64,000 bases of DNA from Flavobacterium sp. UBA7665 (lineage in GTDB: Bacteria > Bacteroidota > Bacteroidia > Flavobacteriales > Flavobacteriaceae). The stretch is taken from assembly GCA_002483285.1 (NCBI GenBank), contig DLHP01000022.1, positions 37,951-101,950 on the forward strand. Reading direction: 5' to 3'. Below are positions 17,601-24,111 of the stretch, piece after piece (the stretch's first letter is position 1; every line of letters starts with the position of its first letter). The notes beneath the pieces were generated by a model. The model worked only from the letters and a program-made list of their open reading frames with translations, did no database searches and was not told where the DNA came from. A program made the translations under genes and the position numbers.

Positions 17601-20091
17601 CACGCCATCTACGCTTGCGACCGGAACAACTACTTATTATGTAAGCCAAACAATTAATGGCTGTGAGGGGCCACGCGCTGCGATAGCAGTAAATGTAAAC
17701 CCTACGCCTTTGGCACCAGTCACGTCGGCAATCACTTATTGTCAAAATGCTACTGCTTCGGCACTGACCGCTGTGGGCAGTAATCTTTTGTGGTATAATA
17801 ACCCTTTAAGTGGCACGGGAAGCGCCATTGCGCCTACGCCAAGTACGGCAACAGCCGGAATCACTTCTTACTACGTGAGCCAAACGGTGAGTGGTTGTGA
17901 AAGCCCCAGAGCATTGATTACTGTAGAAATTTTCGCTACGCCAAGCCTTCCATCGGTTGCGCCCATAAGCTATTGTCAGAATGCGACGGCCACCTCCTTG
18001 ACTGCAACAGGTGCGAATTTACTTTGGTACACCAGTCCGACCGGTGGAGCAGGAAGTACAATTGCCCCGGTGCCCACTACGGTCACTTCGGGCTTGACCA
18101 ATTATTACGTAAGCCAAACCATTAATGGATGCGAAGGCCCGCGAGCGGTTTTAGCAGTAACTGTTTATGCGACCCCTGCATTACCCACTGTCGCGAGCCC
18201 GATTACGTATTGCCAGAATTACGCCGCGCCCCAACTTGCTGCGACGGGATCGAACTTACTTTGGTACACTACTGCGACACTCGGAACCGGAAGCCCAACA
18301 GCACCAACGCCGTCTACTTTGGCCTTTGGAACAACAAGTTACTATGTAAGCCAAACTATTAATGGTTGTGAAGGTCCACGCGCTGTGATTGTGGTCAATA
18401 TCACAGGAACGCCGGCAGCTCCAGCGGTCATTACTCCGGTTACTTACTGCCAGAATTTTGCCGCGACGGCACTTACCGCTACCGGAAGCAACCTGCTGTG
18501 GTATACCGATCCGGTTGGTGGAACAGGCAGTGCCACAGCGCCTGTACCTAGCACAGGAACCGCCGGAAATACAACTTACTATGTGAGCCAAAGCAACGGC
18601 TGCGAAAGTATGCGATCGGCCATCGTGGTGACCACGCTGCCAACGCCTGCGTTACCGGGAGTTGCTTCGGTTGCCTATTGCCAAAATGATACACCTTTGG
18701 CACTAACTGCCACGGGAAGCAATTTGTTATGGTACAGCAGCCCGACGGGAGGAATCGCAAGCACCACTGCACCAACGCCCAACACCGCAGTGGCAGGCGT
18801 AACCAATTATTATGTGAGCCAAACCGTTAGCGGATGCGAAGGACCGCGGGCGCTACTTAGCGTTACCGTTTACGCTACGCCAGCGCTACCAACAATCACT
18901 AGTCCCGTTACGTATTGCCAGAATGATTTGGCTTCGGCTTTGTCTGCGACAGGTTCGGGTTTGCTATGGTATACTTCGTCCACTTCGGCGGTAGGGAATG
19001 CAACGTCACCCGTGCCTAGTACAATTAGTCCGGGAAGCACCAGTTATTATGTAAGCCAAACCATCAACGGATGCGAAGGTCCGCGGGCGGCTATTGTTGT
19101 AGTTGTTAATCCAACGCCTGTCGCTCCATTAGTTACGACACCAGTGAACTATTGCCAGAATGACGCCGCAACAAGTTTGACAGCGACGGGTGCTAATTTG
19201 TTGTGGTATGCCGCCGCTACCGGTGGATCGGGAACTGCTACTGCGCCTGTTCCGAGCACAGCGATAGCTGGCACAACCAATTATTATGTAAGCCAAACCG
19301 TGAATGGATGCGAAAGTCCGCGCGCTTTGATTGCCGTGACCGTCAATCCGAATCCATTGCCAACACCGCAAGACGGAACCGTTTGTATCGATCAAAACAA
19401 TACGGTAACCAATACTTATACGCTAGATGCGGGACTAACAGGAAACTACAGTTACGAATGGTTTACGGTTAGTGGAGCCAGTTATACGCCGATTGCAGGA
19501 GCCAATCAAAGTACCTACGTGGCCAGTGCGGCCGACGTATATGGCGTTAGGGCTACCGATGTGGTAACGGGTTGTCAATCGGCTGTAGTTACTGCAACAG
19601 TTGGCTTGGCGCCTTTTCCTACGGCAATTAGCGTTGTTTCTTCGGACTATTTTGAAGACGACCAGAGAATTACCATTGAAGTAGCACCTGCGGGGAACTA
19701 TCTCTACCAATTGGATGATGGTGCTCTGCAAAGCCAGAATATTTTTATCGATGTTGCTCCCGGAACATATACTGTACATGTCAAAAGTGAATGTGGCGAT
19801 TATACCCGTGAGGTTACCCTGCTTGATTTCCCGAGATTCTTCACACCGAATGGAGACGGATACAACGACAACTGGAATATTTTTAGCCTGAATGGTCAAG
19901 CTAAGGCAAAAATTTATATCTTTGACCGACTTGGAAAACTGCTCAAAGAAATCAGCCCTTCCGGCCTTGGCTGGGACGGAACATTCAACCAGCAGGCCAT
20001 GCCGTCATCTGACTATTGGTTCATCGTTCACTATGAAGATCAGCATAAAGTCAGCAAGATATTTAAGTCCCATTTTGCATTAAAACGATAG
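14608..20091 (+). CDS. Giant T9SS-secreted adhesin: choice-of-anchor L, 13 Ig-like repeats, gliding-type C-terminal domain
   Basis: This 1827-residue protein starts with a signal peptide (MTKTTLILLLFLSSFVHA). Residues about 30-280 are a choice-of-anchor L domain (SEGLLLSTGKG, FVFGSEEYAGYVN, FGFFLSGYG). After a linker with an Ig-like segment come thirteen Ig-like CHU_C-type repeats of about 78 residues (564-1584), each with TYCQN, LLWYT, YYVSQT and GCEGPR or GCESPR. The last 87 residues (FFTPNGDGYNDNWNI onward) are the gliding-motility-associated C-terminal domain, a type B T9SS sorting signal. It is expected to be exported by the type IX system and anchored at the cell surface. The PorP/SprF gene starts 5 bases after its stop. 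Ligand is unknown; adhesion is an inference. Confidence 0.92.
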   Translation: MTKTTLILLLFLSSFVHAQLIVDNSETPVQLVEDVLIGEGVTPINIKFNGSTANAAMIRDQATHFTTNFNPTNLGISEGLLLSTGKGFYALGPNTSHNNLGTGQNPSGTPNGSDPDLALLSNSTISSSAVLEFDFLATGLELNFDFVFGSEEYAGYVNSINDSFGFFLSGYGITGPYSNNAKNIALVPSTNTQISINTINNGPNNNGTCTNCAYYINNGPTGQNPFNPAVETVEYDGLTTVLRATSPLRCGEMYHIKLAIGNVSDDLLDSGVFLKNFRIKPMELITAELQTSPTLCAGQTVLINSGLVQGTNVFVWRENGVIMSGETGTSITVTDPGVAPPLPVTYSLTVLTDYGCQIAYDEMIINWLPKIPVADPGPIVECTPLPAPYNVSLNDLATNMLGALDPVQYVFSFYDANDLGQADFGSPNNLIPRNVLGTWDDYTIDNSGTDEIWVRIEDLFTTCSLVYRIPITFTDEPSGNISFPNSPYCDQVNTPQAITTDVTPGGVYSATPAGLNIDPTTGAINPSLSTPGNYTVNYNLAAVGSCPAFSPTPATISIVGVPTAPIVTTPITYCQNETAAALTAPGSNLLWYTNATGGTGSATAPTPTTTTAGTTTYYVSESAGSCEGPRAAIVVDVNPTPAAPTVTALTYCQNDTATALTATGTNLLWYTSATGGTGSPTPPTPNTSTSGITDYYVSQTVAGCEGPRANLIVTVYATPALPTVTSPLTYCQNATPTALVAIGTGILWYTSPTGGVGSPAAPTPNTLTAASTTFYASQTINGCEGPRVALVVDVNPTPAAPVVSSPVTYCQNATALALTAVGSNLLWYNDPITGTGSALAPTPATLASGMTNYYVTQTVSGCESPRALLVVDVIPTPAAPTVSALTYCQNETPVALSAVGSSLLWYAAATGGTGSAIAPTPTTGTAGTTSYYVSQTVSGCEGPRAALDVTVYATPALPVVNTPIVYCQNAVASQLSATGSNLQWYTTLTGGTASATAPTPSTLATGTTTYYVSQTINGCEGPRAAIAVNVNPTPLAPVTSAITYCQNATASALTAVGSNLLWYNNPLSGTGSAIAPTPSTATAGITSYYVSQTVSGCESPRALITVEIFATPSLPSVAPISYCQNATATSLTATGANLLWYTSPTGGAGSTIAPVPTTVTSGLTNYYVSQTINGCEGPRAVLAVTVYATPALPTVASPITYCQNYAAPQLAATGSNLLWYTTATLGTGSPTAPTPSTLAFGTTSYYVSQTINGCEGPRAVIVVNITGTPAAPAVITPVTYCQNFAATALTATGSNLLWYTDPVGGTGSATAPVPSTGTAGNTTYYVSQSNGCESMRSAIVVTTLPTPALPGVASVAYCQNDTPLALTATGSNLLWYSSPTGGIASTTAPTPNTAVAGVTNYYVSQTVSGCEGPRALLSVTVYATPALPTITSPVTYCQNDLASALSATGSGLLWYTSSTSAVGNATSPVPSTISPGSTSYYVSQTINGCEGPRAAIVVVVNPTPVAPLVTTPVNYCQNDAATSLTATGANLLWYAAATGGSGTATAPVPSTAIAGTTNYYVSQTVNGCESPRALIAVTVNPNPLPTPQDGTVCIDQNNTVTNTYTLDAGLTGNYSYEWFTVSGASYTPIAGANQSTYVASAADVYGVRATDVVTGCQSAVVTATVGLAPFPTAISVVSSDYFEDDQRITIEVAPAGNYLYQLDDGALQSQNIFIDVAPGTYTVHVKSECGDYTREVTLLDFPRFFTPNGDGYNDNWNIFSLNGQAKAKIYIFDRLGKLLKEISPSGLGWDGTFNQQAMPSSDYWFIVHYEDQHKVSKIFKSHFALKR
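16297..19359 (+). repeat. Thirteen in-gene repeats with a three-unit higher-order period
   Basis: Thirteen units of about 235 bases encode residues 564-1584 of the adhesin. Unit 1 stands alone; units 2-4, 5-7, 8-10 and 11-13 form four triplets starting at 16534, 17242, 17947 and 18652, of 236, 235, 235 and 236 codons. In each triplet the first unit is one residue shorter before YCQN and mostly ends in YATPALP, the second carries TINGCEGPR, and the third carries GCES in place of GCEG. DNA identity between units is only moderate, so the expansion is old. Confidence 0.8.
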
Positions 20092-20096
20092 ATAAA

Positions 20097-21098
20097 ATGA
20101 ATTTAAAAAAGTTATTGTTCTTAGCCGTTTGCCTGGTCTCGCAAATCTCATTTTCTCAGGAAGGCGTTGCGGTTTATTCAGACTACTTATCAGACAATTA
20201 TTACCTACTGCATCCTTCTATGGCCGGCGCTGCCAATTGCGCCAAGTTAAGGGTAACGGCACGCCAGCAATGGTTTGGGCAAAAGGATGCTCCTGCAATG
20301 CAAACGGTGAGTTTTAATGGGAGCCTTACCGAGCAATCGGGAGTTGGTGCCATCGTCTACAACGATAAAAACGGTTACCATGCACAAAAGGGAGTCAAAT
20401 TAACATACGCGCACCATATTATGTTTTCAAGGGACAATGTAGATTTGAACCAACTTTCTTTTGGTTTGAGTGTAGGTTTGGTGCAAAGTACTTTGGATGA
20501 AACAGAGTTTTTGAGATCGGGCGATTTTGATCCATTTGTTAACGGAACAATTGTCCAGAAAGATTCTTACTTCAACGTAGACGTGGGAATGTCTTATAAC
20601 TATCTCGATTTTTACGCGCACCTTACCCTAAAGAACGCGATTGAAACCCGTAGGGAAATTTACTCGGAGTATGAAAATGACAACATCCGTAAAATCATCG
20701 TCAACATGGGTTATACCTTTGGCAATGACGACGAAGGCTTGCAATGGGAACCCTCTTTTATGTTTCAATTGGTCAACCAAACCAAAGAGAAATCGTTCGA
20801 TGCCAACTTGAAGGTTTACAAGCCTATGGATTTTGGAAGGATTTGGGGCGGCTTGTCTTACAGAAGAAGTTTGGATGGGGCAGAATACATCGAGAATGGT
20901 TCGCTACAAAGCCAAAAGCTACAATTCATCACGCCAATTGTAGGTGTGAATTATAAGAACTTCATGTTCTCTTACACCTATTCTCACGTTACCGGCGCCA
21001 TCAAATTTGACAACGGCGGATACCACCAGATTACCCTGGGTATGAACCTTTGGTGTAAACAAGAGAGATACCACTGTAAATGTCCAGCAATCAATTAA
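20097..21098 (+). CDS. PorP/SprF family type IX secretion outer-membrane protein
   Basis: A 333-residue outer-membrane protein with a signal peptide (MNLKKLLFLAVCLVSQISFSQ). The segment SDYLSDNYYLLHPSMAGAAN followed by KLRVTARQQWFGQKDAPAMQ is the PorP/SprF signature, and the rest is a beta-barrel. SprF-type proteins are encoded next to, and needed for surface attachment of, type B T9SS cargo such as SprB. Here it is 5 bases downstream of the adhesin, so the two form a cargo/partner pair. A terminator follows. Confidence 0.92.
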   Translation: MNLKKLLFLAVCLVSQISFSQEGVAVYSDYLSDNYYLLHPSMAGAANCAKLRVTARQQWFGQKDAPAMQTVSFNGSLTEQSGVGAIVYNDKNGYHAQKGVKLTYAHHIMFSRDNVDLNQLSFGLSVGLVQSTLDETEFLRSGDFDPFVNGTIVQKDSYFNVDVGMSYNYLDFYAHLTLKNAIETRREIYSEYENDNIRKIIVNMGYTFGNDDEGLQWEPSFMFQLVNQTKEKSFDANLKVYKPMDFGRIWGGLSYRRSLDGAEYIENGSLQSQKLQFITPIVGVNYKNFMFSYTYSHVTGAIKFDNGGYHQITLGMNLWCKQERYHCKCPAIN

Positions 21099-21102
21099 TA
21101 AC

Positions 21103-21130
21103 TGTCCCGATTTATTCGGGACAATTTTTT
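21103..21130 (+). terminator. Terminator after the adhesin-PorP operon
   Basis: TGTCCCGA / TCGGGACA stem of 8 bases with a 5-base loop, followed by ATTTTTTT. It sits just before the gamma carbonic anhydrase start, so that gene may be read from a promoter not recognised here or by read-through. Confidence 0.75.
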
Positions 21131-21137
21131 TATACGC

Positions 21138-21662
21138 ATGTTGATTAAAGAAGTAAACGGAAAGAAACCTTCAATTCCCGAGGATTGTTACATAGCCGAA
21201 AATGCTACGATTGTGGGAGAAGTTCGATTTGGACATTCTTGTAGTGTTTGGTTCAATGCCGTGGTGCGAGGGGATGTAAACAGCATTACAATCGGTAATA
21301 AAGTGAACATTCAGGACGGCGCGGTCATTCATTGCACCTATCAGAAACACGCCACGACCATAGGTAACAATGTGTCAATCGGACACAACGCGATTGTACA
21401 TGGTTGCACGATCCACGACAATGTACTTATCGGGATGGGCGCCATTGTGATGGACAATTGTATAGTAGAGCGCAATTCGATTGTTGCGGCAGGCGCGGTG
21501 GTTACACAAAATACGGTTGTAGAATCGGGATCCATATATGCCGGAGTGCCTGCAAAAAAGGTAAAGGATATTGATGTCTCTGATTTTTCGGGTGAAATAG
21601 ACCGAATTTCCAACAACTACGTGATGTACGCCGGATGGTTTAAGGACGATAACCAGTCTTAA
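21138..21662 (+). CDS. Gamma carbonic anhydrase family protein (left-handed beta helix)
   Basis: A 174-residue hexapeptide-repeat protein. The strand pattern is visible across the chain (ATIVGEVRFGHSCSVWFNAV, VRGDVNSITIGNKVNIQDGA). Zinc ligands typical of the family are present in IGHNAIVHGCTI and QDGAVIHCTY (histidines). The PaaY/YrdA branch has this length. Some members are real carbonic anhydrases, others are not, so activity is uncertain. It converges with murI; the last four bases TTAA serve as stop codon for both genes. Confidence 0.9.
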   Translation: MLIKEVNGKKPSIPEDCYIAENATIVGEVRFGHSCSVWFNAVVRGDVNSITIGNKVNIQDGAVIHCTYQKHATTIGNNVSIGHNAIVHGCTIHDNVLIGMGAIVMDNCIVERNSIVAAGAVVTQNTVVESGSIYAGVPAKKVKDIDVSDFSGEIDRISNNYVMYAGWFKDDNQS

Positions 21663-22438
21663 AAGTCGCGTTGTTCAACCGGGTAGCGATGTTCGAGGAT
21701 ATCAAAGAGTACCTTTGGATTGGTATTGACGTAAAAGAGATTGTTGCTTTTATGGTTGGCAGCATTAAAACCAACTTTCTCCCTTAATACATTTTGAGTT
21801 TGTCGCGCTACTGCTTCGCCCGAATCTATAATTTTGATGTGTGGCGGCAGTATTTCTTTTATTTGCGGCACCAGATAGGGATAGTGACTGCAACCTAAAA
21901 CCAGGTAATCTATATTTTCATCAATCATGGGTTGGAGGTAGGAGTGGAGCAGTTGCTTCATTTCGGGCGAATTGATCTCTCCGGCTTCTATCAGTTCTAC
22001 AAGGTTGTAGCCAATTTGTTCGATGATTGTGGTGTCGTGGTAAATCTCGACCGCCTTGTTGAACAGCTCACTGTTGATGGTGCCTTTGGTGGCCAGTATC
22101 CCAATTTTTTGCGTTTTAGAATGTAAAGCTGCGGGCTTGATGGCGGGTTCAATTCCAATAAAAGGCACATCGTATTTGGATCGCAATTCCTTGATGGCAT
22201 TGGTGGTGGCAGTATTGCAGGCCACGACTATGATTTTTGCATTTTGGTTGAGTAGGAATTCGGTATTTTTTTCGCTGAGTGCGACAATCTCTTCCTTTGA
22301 TTTTTTTCCGTAAGGGGCGTTTTTACTGTCTGCCAAATAAATGGTGTCTTCATTGGGCATCAATTCATGTATGGCGCTCCAGATCGAACTTCCGCCAATA
22401 CCAGAATCAAAAAGGCCGATAGGTTTAGAATTGGTCAT
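21659..22438 (-). CDS. murI: Glutamate racemase
   Basis: From the ATG at 22438 this is a 259-residue MurI. It begins KPIGLFDSGIGG, and has the two catalytic cysteine motifs VACNTATTNA and VLGCSHYPYL, plus the conserved IGIEPAIKPA. It interconverts L- and D-glutamate for peptidoglycan in the cytoplasm. A start nine residues further upstream would lie in the region of the terminator hairpin and is unlikely. It is separated from the ompH genes by a strong terminator. Confidence 0.95.
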   Translation of the reverse strand: MTNSKPIGLFDSGIGGSSIWSAIHELMPNEDTIYLADSKNAPYGKKSKEEIVALSEKNTEFLLNQNAKIIVVACNTATTNAIKELRSKYDVPFIGIEPAIKPAALHSKTQKIGILATKGTINSELFNKAVEIYHDTTIIEQIGYNLVELIEAGEINSPEMKQLLHSYLQPMIDENIDYLVLGCSHYPYLVPQIKEILPPHIKIIDSGEAVARQTQNVLREKVGFNAANHKSNNLFYVNTNPKVLFDILEHRYPVEQRDF

Positions 22439-22452
22439 TATCAAATATAAAA

Positions 22453-22483
22453 AAAAACTGCCCACTATAAATGGGCAGTTTTT
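22453..22483 (-). terminator. Terminator of the uppS-bamA-ompH operon
   Basis: Perfect 12-base stem AAAAACTGCCCA / TGGGCAGTTTTT with a 7-base loop, flanked by A and T runs. It lies just after the stop of the second ompH gene and just before murI. Confidence 0.85.
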
Positions 22484-22498
22484 AAAAGTTTTTAGGAT

Positions 22499-23005
22499 TT
22501 AGAATCCGAGGTCTTTCTTAACATCGGCGGTGATGTTTGGACCATCGGCAAGCAATAAACCTTCTGAATTCAAAACGTATTGGAATCCTTTGGCTTTCCC
22601 AACTTTCTGGATAGACGCTTTTACTTTTTCCATGATTGGTTTTACGATGTCGGATTCTTTCTGTTGCAATTCTTTTTGGGCATTGTCCCTGTAGTCAACA
22701 ATCCTTTTTTGCATATCCTGAACTTCTTTAGAACGGGTTTCATTTACTGCTTCGGTAACAGTTGAAGCTTCCTGCTCGTATTTTTTTAACTTGTTTTGAT
22801 ACTCTTCAACCATAGTTTTGTATTCTGTATCGTAAGTTCCGCTAAGTTTTTCGAGTTGTTTTTGAGCTTCAAGCATTGCTGGCATTTTCGACATCAAATC
22901 ACTTACATCTACGTGAGCAGTTTTTGCCTGGGCATTCATAGCCTGGTTACCGGCGATAAATAAAAGGGCAACCATTGCTAAAGTTTTGAATTGTTTCATC
23001 ATCAT
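22499..23005 (-). CDS. OmpH/Skp-like periplasmic chaperone
   Basis: A 168-residue protein with a signal peptide ending at AMNAQA and the OmpH body: TAHVDVSDLMSKMPAMLEAQ, a long coiled coil (residues 45-130, KKYEQEASTVTEAVNETRSK) and the closing strand GFQYVLNSEGLLLAD. Skp trimers bind unfolded outer-membrane proteins in the periplasm. It is the last gene of the DUF6089-uppS-bamA-ompH-ompH run, 25 bases after its larger paralogue. Confidence 0.92.
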   Translation of the reverse strand: MMMKQFKTLAMVALLFIAGNQAMNAQAKTAHVDVSDLMSKMPAMLEAQKQLEKLSGTYDTEYKTMVEEYQNKLKKYEQEASTVTEAVNETRSKEVQDMQKRIVDYRDNAQKELQQKESDIVKPIMEKVKASIQKVGKAKGFQYVLNSEGLLLADGPNITADVKKDLGF

Positions 23006-23030
23006 TTGAAATATTAATTAATTTAACTGT

Positions 23031-24065
23031 TTAATTTTTGTTTTCTTTTTCCTTGGCCTTGTCTTCGCGTGCTTTTTTAGCCGCATCTATTTTGGCTTGT
23101 CGGTCTGCCAATGCTTTGGCTTTCTTTTCTTCCTGCGCTTTTTTCCTGTCGGCTAGAATTTGGGCTCTGGCTTCGGCGCTTTTCTTTTTTGGATCCTCGG
23201 TTGCTGTGCTATCGTCGTCGGTTTGCTCGGCGTCCTGAACTTTGTTATTGGTTTCTGTCGCGGTCGTTGCGCTAGTCTTACCTTCTTCTTTGTTTGGTGG
23301 CGCAGTTGTAGTTGTAGATCCTGTTTTTCCTTGTCTGGCGGCATTTCGTTTCTCCTCCGCTAGTCTTTTCTTCTCTTCCTGCGCTGCCTTGCGGTCGGCT
23401 ACGAGTTTTTCGCGTGCTGCTTTTTTGGCGTCGATTTTCGCTTGTCTTTCTTGCAACGCCGGATTGTCATCTACCATATCCTCAAGCGCTTCCTTTTTTT
23501 CTTGTTCTTTGAGTTCCTTGCCTTTGAGTTGGTTTCTTCTCGAAGCACGGTTCAAAACACGGATGACCTGGTCACTAATATCATATCGTTTTGCAGAAAA
23601 TAACATGGTAAGGTCAGAAGTTTTATTAAAGACAAAATCATATTTTTTAGCTTCCGCTATGTCTTGAACAGCGGTAAAAACCTGGTCTTGGACAGGCTGT
23701 GCTAACACTGCTTTCTGTGTCATCAAATCTCCGGTTGGGCCAAATCTTTTTTGCTGGTATTCTAACAGGGCATTTTCCTGGAATGCAATTTCTTCTTCTC
23801 TTTCTTCAATCAACTCGCGGGTCAATAAAACTCTTTCTGTTTTTAACGATTCTTTGAGTTTGGCAATATCGATTTGTTTGATTTCAATTTCTTGTTTCCA
23901 TTTTTGGGCTTTCTGCTCCAATTGGTTTTTGGCCTCTATGTAATCGGGAACATTCTGCAGGATGTATTCCATGTCAATGTAACCGATTTTGGTTCCGCGC
24001 GATTGGGCAGTTGCGGTAAGGGAAACAGCCAGCATGAAAACTAGCAATAAAAAATGTTTTCTCAT
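23031..24065 (-). CDS. OmpH/Skp-like protein with a long charged C-terminal tail
   Basis: A 344-residue protein. Residues 1-20 are a signal peptide; 24-180 form a normal OmpH domain (GTKIGYIDMEYILQNVPDYI, then YDFVFNKTSDLTMLFSAKRY). The remaining 160 residues are a highly charged Lys/Glu/Ala coiled coil, broken by a Thr/Asp-rich stretch (about 240-280), with repeats of the type QAKIDAAKKAREDKAKEK and RQAKIDAKKAAREKLVADRK. The tail roughly doubles the normal Skp length. The gene lies between bamA and the short ompH, the classical context for the chaperone of outer-membrane proteins. The tail's role is unknown. Confidence 0.88.
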   Translation of the reverse strand: MRKHFLLLVFMLAVSLTATAQSRGTKIGYIDMEYILQNVPDYIEAKNQLEQKAQKWKQEIEIKQIDIAKLKESLKTERVLLTRELIEEREEEIAFQENALLEYQQKRFGPTGDLMTQKAVLAQPVQDQVFTAVQDIAEAKKYDFVFNKTSDLTMLFSAKRYDISDQVIRVLNRASRRNQLKGKELKEQEKKEALEDMVDDNPALQERQAKIDAKKAAREKLVADRKAAQEEKKRLAEEKRNAARQGKTGSTTTTAPPNKEEGKTSATTATETNNKVQDAEQTDDDSTATEDPKKKSAEARAQILADRKKAQEEKKAKALADRQAKIDAAKKAREDKAKEKENKN

Positions 24066-24111
24066 AAATTCAAAATTTTACAACTAAAAGCCGTGCCAAA
24101 TATAATTAATT

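Noticed and set aside
16297..19359. CRISPR-like or mobile repeat inside the adhesin gene
   Set aside because: The repeats are in frame, about 235 bases long, protein-level Ig-like domains, so they are coding repeats.
14608..20091. SprB-class adhesin
   Set aside because: The C-terminal domain and partner fit, but the Ig-like repeats are the CHU_C type and length is much smaller than SprB, so I call it a generic type B cargo protein.
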